Of a stretch of 13,076 nucleotides of DNA, positions 1 to 6,218 are shown piece by piece (positions within the stretch are counted from its first letter, which is position 1; each line of letters starts with the position of its first letter). Location: NCBI GenBank assembly GCA_905236685.1, contig CAJOPD010000005.1:1-13076 (forward strand), written 5' to 3'. This DNA is from an uncultured Clostridia bacterium. Its GTDB lineage: Bacteria > Bacillota > Clostridia > UBA1381. A model generated the notes under the pieces. It had not been told where the DNA came from. It made no database searches and worked only from the letters and a program-made list of their open reading frames with translations. The position numbers and the translations under genes are program-made.

Positions 1-1
1 C

Positions 2-931
2 GATATTTCAGGTACATTTACATCTGACAGCGGAGAACCTGTTACAGCAAATCGCAATAACAGAACCGGCGTAATTGATGTAGCCGGCGGTTCAGGCACA
101 AAGTCAACCACAGCACAGCCCCCGGAAAAGAAAGGATTTATCCCGAACGGATACTCTGAAACACCTTATGCCGGCGGAGATAAGAATTATGACGGCGTAT
201 CTACCGGTACAGGATCAAGATTTTACCCGAGATATGTAAATGTGACTGTTCCTGCGGCACTTGCTCAGGATACAGATGAAAACGGAAATCCGTTACATAA
301 ATCTTATATTTCAGGTTATCCCGACGGCGAAGTTAAGCCTAATAACAACATCACCCGTGAAGAAGTTACGGCTGCTTTTGACAGATTGCTCAATAAAATA
401 TTCAGGGCTACTATTGCAACAGAAACTCAAAACTTCCCTGATGTTAATAGCGACAGATGGTCAAATAATTCTATCGCAACAATGGCAAACGGCGGATTTA
501 TCGTAGGTGACGAGTCTGGTAACTTCAATCCTTCTAAGCCTATAACAAGAGCAGAGTTCGCAGTTATCGCTTCTAAGTTTGCACCTGCCGATGCTGAAAT
601 TGGCGAGAACTACTTTACCGATATTGAAGGTCACTGGGCAAAAGACTTTATCTTAAAGATTGCAGGTCAATACTGGATTTCCGGTTATGAAGACGGAAGC
701 TTCAATCCTGACGGATATATCACCCGTGCAGAAGCTATGGCAATCATAAACAGAATGCTTGTTCGTTACGGCGATGAAGATGCTGAAATCGGAAAAGAAT
801 GGCCAGATGTTGATAAGTCCGATTGGTATCACGATATAGTTAAAGAAGCAACAAACAACCATGTATTCGAGAGAACTGAAAACGGCTGGTCAGAGAAATG
901 GGTTTCTGAGGAATTAGCAGAGGAAGAATAA
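2..931 (+). CDS. SLH-domain surface protein, C-terminal part (5' end outside window)
   Basis: The frame is open from base 2 to a TAA at 929-931, so the gene begins before the window and the GTG at 242 is only an internal codon. The visible 309 residues start with a Gly/Thr/Asn-rich, low-complexity stretch of roughly 95 residues (a linker or the end of an unseen domain). Three S-layer homology repeats follow. Repeat 1 (about residues 98-132) carries ISGYPDG and ITREE. Repeat 2 (about 145-193) carries FPDV, then ITRAE. Repeat 3 (about 203-252) carries FTDIEGHWA, ISGYEDGSFNP and ITRAE. A degenerate WPDV...DWYHD segment ends the protein. SLH trios bind pyruvylated wall polysaccharide and hold exported proteins on the cell surface; this is family knowledge. 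What the missing N-terminal part does cannot be told. A strong hairpin terminator lies 16 bases after the stop. Confidence 0.9.
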   Translation, partial: DISGTFTSDSGEPVTANRNNRTGVIDVAGGSGTKSTTAQPPEKKGFIPNGYSETPYAGGDKNYDGVSTGTGSRFYPRYVNVTVPAALAQDTDENGNPLHKSYISGYPDGEVKPNNNITREEVTAAFDRLLNKIFRATIATETQNFPDVNSDRWSNNSIATMANGGFIVGDESGNFNPSKPITRAEFAVIASKFAPADAEIGENYFTDIEGHWAKDFILKIAGQYWISGYEDGSFNPDGYITRAEAMAIINRMLVRYGDEDAEIGKEWPDVDKSDWYHDIVKEATNNHVFERTENGWSEKWVSEELAEEE

Positions 932-946
932 TAATTCCTAAATGAT

Positions 947-976
947 AAAGCTGTGAGCGAAAGCTCACAGCTTTTT
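947..976 (+). terminator. Intrinsic terminator of the SLH gene
   Basis: A perfect 12-base-pair stem (AAAGCTGTGAGC pairing with GCTCACAGCTTT) closes on a GAAA tetraloop at 959-962 and runs into five T residues. It lies 16 bases after the stop codon of the SLH protein gene. Confidence 0.92.
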
Positions 977-1000
977 AGTATCATCAATTTTTAGCCTCAC

Positions 1001-1032
1001 AAAAACAGCGTGCCATAGGCACGCTGTTTTTT
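1001..1032 (-). terminator. Bidirectional terminator after the gyrA-cyclophilin operon
   Basis: A 14-base-pair inverted repeat (core CAGCGTGCC / GGCACGCTG with loop ATA at 1015-1017) is flanked by A5 on the left and T6 on the right, so it can stop transcription on both strands. It is 8 bases beyond the cyclophilin stop codon on the minus strand and is a back-up for the terminator at 947-976 on the plus strand. Confidence 0.9.
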
Positions 1033-1039
1033 CTTATCA

Positions 1040-1675
1040 TTATTTTATAATTTCAATCTTCTTTATAGCAATAGGTGTTTCAGGGACATCGGTCATCGTT
1101 TGCAAATAAGTTTTTCCCATATACTCAATCTCGCCGTCAATACTGGTTGTTTTCCCTTCCGCTATCTCGTCTACAACCTCCATACCTTTTGTAACCTTTC
1201 CGAAGGCTGCATAATCACCGTCAAGATGCGGTGAATTTTCGTGCATAATGAAGAATTGACTTGATGCAGAATTCGGGTCTTGCGCTCTTGCCATTGACAG
1301 AACTCCGCGCTCGTGCTTTAACTCATTCTTAAAGCCGTTTGAGTTGAACTCACCTTTTATTGTATCGGTTTCCTTCTGGCTGAAATTGCCTTCATAAAAG
1401 CTCTCGTCATATCCGCCGCCCTGAATCATAAAGCCTTGGATAACTCTGTGGAATATCAGACCTTCAAAAAAGTCTTCCTCAATCAGTTTTACAAAGTTTT
1501 CAACCGTTTTTGGAGCTATCTTGGGATATAATTCCGCCTCGATTTCCTTATCGTTTGAAAGGGTGATTTTAATGTTCACCGTGTCGGATTTTGCCGTATT
1601 TCCGCCGCAGCCCGCAAGCCCAAGCAGCGATAAAGACACGGCAAGACTTAAAATTGTTCTTGCTTTTTTATTCAT
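1040..1675 (-). CDS. Cyclophilin-type peptidyl-prolyl cis-trans isomerase, lipoprotein
   Basis: The 211-residue product is predicted to catalyse proline isomerisation on the outer face of the membrane, helping exported proteins fold. A lysine-rich start (MNKKAR), a hydrophobic stretch and the lipobox LAGC with Cys23 mark it as a lipoprotein. The cyclophilin domain covers almost all the rest: FHRVIQGFMIQGG holds the catalytic arginine, followed by SSQFFI and HLDGDYAAFGKV, all typical of bacterial single-domain cyclophilins. I chose the ATG at 1675 because GAGGAAAG lies just upstream and the lipoprotein signal then starts in the usual way; an in-frame start at 1696 would add seven residues lying inside gyrA. 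The gene overlaps the gyrA stop by 8 bases (ATGAATAA), so it is probably translationally coupled to gyrA and shares its promoter. A double terminator follows. Confidence 0.9.
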   Translation of the reverse strand: MNKKARTILSLAVSLSLLGLAGCGGNTAKSDTVNIKITLSNDKEIEAELYPKIAPKTVENFVKLIEEDFFEGLIFHRVIQGFMIQGGGYDESFYEGNFSQKETDTIKGEFNSNGFKNELKHERGVLSMARAQDPNSASSQFFIMHENSPHLDGDYAAFGKVTKGMEVVDEIAEGKTTSIDGEIEYMGKTYLQTMTDVPETPIAIKKIEIIK

Positions 1676-4163
1676 TACTTTCCTCGCTTTCCGCAATTTC
1701 CTCCATAATATGCGGAGTTGTGGCTATGCTGACGGCTTTGACGCCGCTATCAAGCCTCATCACGCGCACGCCCTGAGTTTGACGCCCAAAGGTGCTGATT
1801 TCTTCCGTATGCGTTCTTATAATAACTCCATCGGAGGTAATTACCATAATATCATCATCGTCCGCGACAGCTTTTAAGCCTATAACCTTGCCCGTTTTTT
1901 CGGTCAGCTTATAGTTAAATATACCTTTGCCGCCACGCGTCTGGACCTTGTATTCATCAAAATCGGTCTTTTTGCCATATCCGTTTTCCGTCAGCGTCAA
2001 GAGCTTAGTGCCTTCAAGCACGGTTACGGCGTCAACAACATAATCTCCCGCCTTTAAGCGTATTCCGCGCACACCGTGCGCCGTTCTGCCCATCGGGCGA
2101 ACATCGCTTTCGTGGAAGCGTATTGCCATACCGTCCTTTGTACCCAAAACAAGCTCGCTGTCATTGTCGGTGATTTTTACGCCGATAAGCTCGTCCTCAT
2201 CTGCCAAATCAATGGCCCTGAGACCTCCCGAACGGACTTTTGAATACGCCAAAAGGTCGGTCTTTTTAACCGTTCCGAGCTTTGTTATAAAGGTCAGATA
2301 ATGGTTTTCGTTAAATTCTTTTACCGAGAGCATTGCCGTTATCTTTTCCCCTGCGCCGAGCGGCAGGATATTTACAATAGCTGTACCCTTCGCCGTTCTG
2401 CTTGATTCGGGAATTTGATAAGCCTTCAAATCATAGACAACGCCGCGTGTTGTGAAGAAAAGAATATGATTGTGCGTTGATGTGGTCAAAAGATGCCGCA
2501 CAAAGTCTTCCTCACGGGTAGCAAGCCCTGATATACCCCTTCCGCCCCTGTGCTGTGTGCGGTAAGTATCAACAGGCACGCGCTTTGTATAGCCCGTATT
2601 AGTGAGAGTTATAACAACATCTTCTTCTTCAATTAAATCCTCATCTTCAATGTCAATGGCGGACATAGAAATCTCTGTTCTGCGCTCATCGCTGTATTTA
2701 TCCTTGATTTTTGTCAAATCTTCTTTAATGATTGCAAGGATTTTATCTTCGTGCTCCAAAATATCGCGGAGATACGCGATTTTTTCGGTAACCTGCGCGT
2801 ATTCCGTTTCGATTTTGTCGCGTTCCATACCGGAAAGACGCCCTAATTGCATCTGAACTATTGCCGTTGTCTGGGCATCGGAAAGCCTGTATTTCTCGGA
2901 CAAATTCACCTTGGCGTCTGCAACAGAGGCGGATTTTTTGATTATTTCAATAACCTCGTCAATATTTTCAACAACAATTTTATAGCCCTCTAAAATGCGC
3001 AGGCGTTCAAGCGCCTTTGTCAAGTCAAAATTTGTGCGGCGCTTTATAACATCTTCTTGGTGGTGGATATATGCGTCAATCATTTCGCGTAAATTCAAAA
3101 GCTTTGGTTCTTTATCCACAAGCGCTATCATTATCACGCCGAAAGTTTCCTGCATCTGTGTAAAACGGAACAGGTTGTTGAGTACAACATTAGCGTTCGC
3201 ATCACGCTTTATTTCAATAATAAAGTGCATATTTGCGTCCGATTCGTCACGGGTAGACGCAATTCCGTCAATTTTTCCGTCACGGACAAGCTCGTTGATA
3301 TACTTTTCAAGGCGCGCCTTATTCACCTGATACGGAAGCTCGGTCACGACAATCCTTTGTCTTCCGTTTTCAAGCTCTTCAATCTCGGCTTTTGCGCGGA
3401 CAACTATTTTGCCTCTGCCTGTTGTATATGCCTTCCTTATGCCGCTTTTGCCCATAATTACGCCGCCCGTTGGGAAATCAGGGCCCTTTATATAGTTTTG
3501 CATAAGCTCATCTATTGTAATCATCGGGTCGTCAATGGTTGCAATTATCCCATCAATAACCTCGGAAAGATTATGCGGCGGTATATTTGTCGCCATACCA
3601 ACGGCTATACCTGATGAGCCGTTTATTAAAAGATTGGGAAATCTTGACGGCAAAACATCGGGCTCTTTGAGCTTGTCATCATAATTCGGCACAAAATCGA
3701 CCGTCTGTTTTTCTATATCGGAGAGCATTTCCGCCGCAAGCTTGGACATTTTCGCCTCAGTATAACGGTACGCAGCGGGCGGGTCTCCGTCAATCGAACC
3801 GAAATTTCCCTTAGGCTGAATAAGCGGGTAACGCAAAGAAAAGTCCTGTCCCATTCGCACCATCGCATCATAAACAGACGCATCGCCGTGCGGGTGGTAT
3901 TTACCGAGCACATCGCCGACGGTAGACGCAGATTTTCTGAAATCTGCCTCATACAAAAGCCCCGCCTCATACATATCGTACAAAATACGGCGGTGAACGG
4001 GTTTCATACCGTCACGCACATCAGGAAGCGCACGGGCAACGATTACGCTCATTGCATAGTCAATATACGCCTTTTTCATCTCGGAATTGAGCTCAACATC
4101 GACTATTTTTTGGTTTGCGATAGCCTCCATATCCAGCTCTTTTTCCTTAAAATTCTTTGCCAT
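1668..4163 (-). CDS. gyrA: DNA gyrase subunit A
   Basis: GyrA forms the A2B2 gyrase with GyrB and cuts and rejoins DNA to introduce negative supercoils. The 831-residue product has the usual family length. The N-terminal breakage-reunion domain carries the catalytic Tyr134 in RYTE, the quinolone region HPHGDASVYD (residues 90-99) and the conserved NYDDKLKEP and NGSSGIAVGMATNIPPHNL segments. The C-terminal beta-pinwheel carries a GyrA box QHRGGRG (residues 537-543) in its first blade, which separates gyrase from topoisomerase IV; a second RGGKG motif lies at 743-747. The ATG at 4163 is chosen over an in-frame start at 4262 because GGGAGGA lies 9 bases before it and the promoter -10 box (4217-4212) lies inside the longer reading. 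gyrB is not adjacent. The residue matching E. coli Ser83 is Ala95. The downstream cyclophilin gene overlaps by 8 bases. Confidence 0.97.
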   Translation of the reverse strand: MAKNFKEKELDMEAIANQKIVDVELNSEMKKAYIDYAMSVIVARALPDVRDGMKPVHRRILYDMYEAGLLYEADFRKSASTVGDVLGKYHPHGDASVYDAMVRMGQDFSLRYPLIQPKGNFGSIDGDPPAAYRYTEAKMSKLAAEMLSDIEKQTVDFVPNYDDKLKEPDVLPSRFPNLLINGSSGIAVGMATNIPPHNLSEVIDGIIATIDDPMITIDELMQNYIKGPDFPTGGVIMGKSGIRKAYTTGRGKIVVRAKAEIEELENGRQRIVVTELPYQVNKARLEKYINELVRDGKIDGIASTRDESDANMHFIIEIKRDANANVVLNNLFRFTQMQETFGVIMIALVDKEPKLLNLREMIDAYIHHQEDVIKRRTNFDLTKALERLRILEGYKIVVENIDEVIEIIKKSASVADAKVNLSEKYRLSDAQTTAIVQMQLGRLSGMERDKIETEYAQVTEKIAYLRDILEHEDKILAIIKEDLTKIKDKYSDERRTEISMSAIDIEDEDLIEEEDVVITLTNTGYTKRVPVDTYRTQHRGGRGISGLATREEDFVRHLLTTSTHNHILFFTTRGVVYDLKAYQIPESSRTAKGTAIVNILPLGAGEKITAMLSVKEFNENHYLTFITKLGTVKKTDLLAYSKVRSGGLRAIDLADEDELIGVKITDNDSELVLGTKDGMAIRFHESDVRPMGRTAHGVRGIRLKAGDYVVDAVTVLEGTKLLTLTENGYGKKTDFDEYKVQTRGGKGIFNYKLTEKTGKVIGLKAVADDDDIMVITSDGVIIRTHTEEISTFGRQTQGVRVMRLDSGVKAVSIATTPHIMEEIAESEESNE

Positions 4164-4211
4164 ATCAAAATCCTCCCAAGCAGGATAAATAACCCATAAT
4201 TTTACTTCTTT

Positions 4212-4240
4212 ATTATACCATAAAAGCACAAGAAAATCAA
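4212..4240 (-). promoter_or_regulatory. gyrA promoter
   Basis: On the minus strand, TTGATT (4240-4235) and a perfect TATAAT (4217-4212) are separated by 17 bases, with a TG one base before the -10 box (extended -10). Transcription would start near 4205, leaving a leader of about 42 bases before the ATG at 4163. Assigned by pattern only. Confidence 0.75.
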
Positions 4241-4263
4241 GGGTTTCGGCAATTTTTGGCATA

Positions 4264-4288
4264 CAAAAAAAGCCCTTTTTAAAGGGCT
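4264..4288 (-). terminator. Terminator of the methyltransferase gene
   Basis: AGCCCTT pairs with AAGGGCT around a short loop (4271-4288). On the minus strand it is followed by seven T residues. The stem overlaps the TAG stop codon of the methyltransferase gene (4287-4289), an economical arrangement, and it lies just upstream of the gyrA promoter. Confidence 0.85.
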
Positions 4289-5030
4289 ATTTTGCGACAA
4301 AAACCGTACGCAAATCGGTCTTTTTTGGAGGAGAAAATGAAAGGGGCGAAAAGCTGTCCACCGTTTCAAATCCCGCCGAAATAAAAATCCGTTTTATCTC
4401 ATCTTCATCATATGCTTTTTGCAGATGGCGCTCGCAAAATCGGCTGTATTTTCCGCCCGATTTCACAAAAAAGTTGATATACATATCCGAAAGACCATAT
4501 TTTTCGCGGAATTTGTTTTCCCAAACATAAAAAATGCCGTCCTTGTCATAAACAAAGGTGTTATTGCCGATATATTTTTCAAGCTTATACCTGCTGCTTA
4601 TATCAAATACAAAAATCCCGTCCCGCTCCAAAAAGCAGGTTTTTATTTTCTTTGCAATTTGGAAAAGGCTTTGGGGCGAAAGGACATAATTAAAGCCGTC
4701 AAGCATACATAAAAAGGCGTCACAGCTGCCAAAAAGGTCAAGTTCGGAAAAAGACTGCGACAAAAACATAATGTCAAGCCCTTCCTTTTCCGCTTTTGCG
4801 CGCGCCAAGGACAGCATTTCCAAGGACTTGTCCGCACCTATCATCTCATATCCCCTTTGCGCCATAGGGATTGTTATGTTTCCCGTACCGCACGCCAAAT
4901 CGCATATGAGCCTCGGTTTTTTGCCGTACCGCACAAAAATTTTCTCGATATAATCCGCCCATTCCGAATAATTTACATCTTCGCTCATCAGCTTATCATA
5001 AAGAGGCGCAAATTTTGTATAGCTGTTCAT
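4287..5030 (-). CDS. Class I SAM-dependent methyltransferase, substrate unknown
   Basis: The 247-residue protein has a Rossmann-type methyltransferase fold. Motif I is CDLACGTGN (residues 43-51), which binds S-adenosylmethionine. An acidic residue in IGADKS (Asp67) would hold the ribose hydroxyls. Motif IV would be around CDAFLCMLDGFNYV. The N-terminal MNSYTKFAPLYDKLM is common in a Firmicutes family annotated only as class I methyltransferase. The beta strands and length fit a complete small-molecule or protein methyltransferase, but nothing in the sequence names the substrate. I prefer the ATG at 5030, preceded by AGGTGAT at good distance; a GTG at 5042 is a possible alternative start. It is transcribed alone, divergently from the yetF pair, and ends in its own hairpin. 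Confidence 0.85.
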   Translation of the reverse strand: MNSYTKFAPLYDKLMSEDVNYSEWADYIEKIFVRYGKKPRLICDLACGTGNITIPMAQRGYEMIGADKSLEMLSLARAKAEKEGLDIMFLSQSFSELDLFGSCDAFLCMLDGFNYVLSPQSLFQIAKKIKTCFLERDGIFVFDISSRYKLEKYIGNNTFVYDKDGIFYVWENKFREKYGLSDMYINFFVKSGGKYSRFCERHLQKAYDEDEIKRIFISAGFETVDSFSPLSFSPPKKTDLRTVFVAK

Positions 5031-5066
5031 TCCGCCAATCACCTGCCCTTGCTACTATTTCCTACA

Positions 5067-5095
5067 ATTCTAACACTTTACACCGCGAAAGTAAA
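5067..5095 (-). promoter_or_regulatory. Promoter of the methyltransferase gene
   Basis: On the minus strand TTTACT (5095-5090) and TAGAAT (5072-5067) are 17 bases apart, with TG one base before the -10 box. It overlaps the divergent promoter proposed for the yetF pair. Confidence 0.55.
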
Positions 5096-5104
5096 GAATA
5101 TTAT
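5077..5104 (+). promoter_or_regulatory. Promoter of the yetF-DUF4363 pair
   Basis: TTTACA (5077-5082) and TATTAT (5099-5104) are 16 bases apart, about 45 bases before the ATG at 5149. Other -10 choices in the AT-rich stretch 5099-5110 are possible, so the exact box is uncertain. Confidence 0.45.
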
Positions 5105-5148
5105 TATACTTTTTTGGCAAAATATTTATGTCGAAAGGAGATTTTGCT

Positions 5149-5781
5149 ATGTTTGTACTTATAATAAGGACTTTGATACTATACGGGCTTGTCGTTCTTG
5201 CTATGAGAATAATGGGCAAAAGGCAGATTGGCGAGCTGCAACCTTCGGAGCTTGTTGTTGCAATTATGATTTCCGATTTGGCGGCGGTGCCTATGCAGAC
5301 GATAGACATACCCCTGATCACAGGAATTGTGCCCGTTCTCACGCTTTTGGTGTCGGAGGTCGCAATGTCCTTTATATCATTAAAAAGCAAAAGGGCGCGG
5401 AAATATATAACGGGCGAGCCGAGCATTATTATTTACAAAGGTCATATAAACGAAAAAGAGCTTGAAAAAGCCCGTTTTACCCTAAATGACTTGATGGAGG
5501 AACTGCGTATTTCCGGCTATCCCGATGTTTCAAAAATTGATATGGCGATTTTGGAAACCAACGGCGAGATAAGCGTTATTGAGGAAAGCAAGGATAATAT
5601 GACAGATTTTCCCTATATTCTGATTTCGGACGGGGAAATGAACGAGGCGGAGCTTAAACGAGCGGGAAAAAGCAAAAAGTGGCTCGAAAAACACATAAAA
5701 GGCAATTTTAAAGACATATTTTTGGCGTCACTAAATTCCGACGGCGAGCTTGCCGTTCAAAAGAAGGAGGATAAAAAATGA
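5149..5781 (+). CDS. DUF421 / YetF-family membrane protein
   Basis: The 210-residue protein matches the YetF (DUF421) family. An N-terminal membrane region has hydrophobic segments near residues 2-22, 37-52 and 58-80, with the family hallmark MGKRQIGELQPSELVVAIMISDLAAVPM between and within them. The C-terminal half is a soluble domain with SIIIYKGHINEKELEKA, the LMEELR segment and ILETNGEISVI, all typical of DUF421. The biochemical role of the family is not settled; DUF421 proteins have been linked to spore properties in Bacillus. The ATG at 5149 is preferred to the one at 5128 because AAAGGAG (5134-5140) lies between them, 8 bases before 5149. The TGA stop overlaps the next ATG (ATGA), so the two proteins are probably made together and may act together. 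I leave the symbol blank because only the family is clear. Confidence 0.88.
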   Translation: MFVLIIRTLILYGLVVLAMRIMGKRQIGELQPSELVVAIMISDLAAVPMQTIDIPLITGIVPVLTLLVSEVAMSFISLKSKRARKYITGEPSIIIYKGHINEKELEKARFTLNDLMEELRISGYPDVSKIDMAILETNGEISVIEESKDNMTDFPYILISDGEMNEAELKRAGKSKKWLEKHIKGNFKDIFLASLNSDGELAVQKKEDKK

Positions 5782-6158
5782 AGAGTTTTTTTGTAGCGCT
5801 GTCTATTTTTTTGGTTTTGATTTTATCCGGCACGGCGTTTGATTTTTGCTTAAACAGAACATCAAAAGAACTTTTAAAAAGCTGTGAGGAAATAAGAGAG
5901 AATATTAAGGAGGAAAAAATGACAGAGGCTTACGACAAGGCAGCGGCGCTTTCAGAGTATATCGACAGCAAAAAGCCGCTTTTATCCTCAATTCTGGACC
6001 ACGGCAACATTGACGAGATTGAAGAGCAAATTTCCGAGCTTTTAGGGTTTGCCGAACAGAATGATGTTATAGACGCAGTAGTGAGCATAAAAAAATTAAG
6101 GCATATGTTTGAACACCTGCCCGAAAACTACGCGCTAACGCTCCAAAATATTCTATAA
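5778..6158 (+). CDS. DUF4363-family small membrane-anchored protein
   Basis: The 126-residue protein has one N-terminal hydrophobic segment (about residues 4-22), either a membrane anchor or an uncleaved signal. A charged, mostly helical domain follows, in which Glu and Lys alternate with Leu and Ile. This layout, the length and the position directly behind a DUF421 gene match the DUF4363 family, for which I know no function. AAGGAGG (5764-5770) sits 7 bases before the ATG and inside the end of the upstream gene; the ATGA overlap implies coupled translation. A second AAGGAGG (5907-5913) precedes an in-frame ATG at 5919 (Met48), which could yield a 79-residue form without the membrane segment. 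No obvious terminator hairpin follows; the purB promoter begins 4 bases after the stop. Confidence 0.8.
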   Translation: MKSFFVALSIFLVLILSGTAFDFCLNRTSKELLKSCEEIRENIKEEKMTEAYDKAAALSEYIDSKKPLLSSILDHGNIDEIEEQISELLGFAEQNDVIDAVVSIKKLRHMFEHLPENYALTLQNIL

Positions 6159-6161
6159 TGC

Positions 6162-6190
6162 TTGCTTTTATGCGAAAAATGTAATATAAT
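6162..6190 (+). promoter_or_regulatory. purB promoter
   Basis: TTGCTT (6162-6167) and a perfect TATAAT (6185-6190) are exactly 17 bases apart, just after the DUF4363 stop codon. Transcription would start near 6197 and the leader would be only about 20 bases, so no PurR-type riboswitch or long leader fits here. Confidence 0.65.
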
Positions 6191-6218
6191 ACCCTTGTTA
6201 TCAGAGGGAGTGATGTAA

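Noticed and set aside
4164..4262. Longer GyrA with 33 extra N-terminal residues
   Set aside because: The extra part contains the promoter -10 box, is unlike GyrA N-termini, and has no ribosome site; the ATG at 4163 has a strong one.
4857..5465. A 202-residue plus-strand reading frame across the methyltransferase-yetF junction
   Set aside because: It overlaps two better genes in other frames and both of their promoters. Its translation has no family-like features and its composition is Cys/Arg-rich, as in frame shadows.
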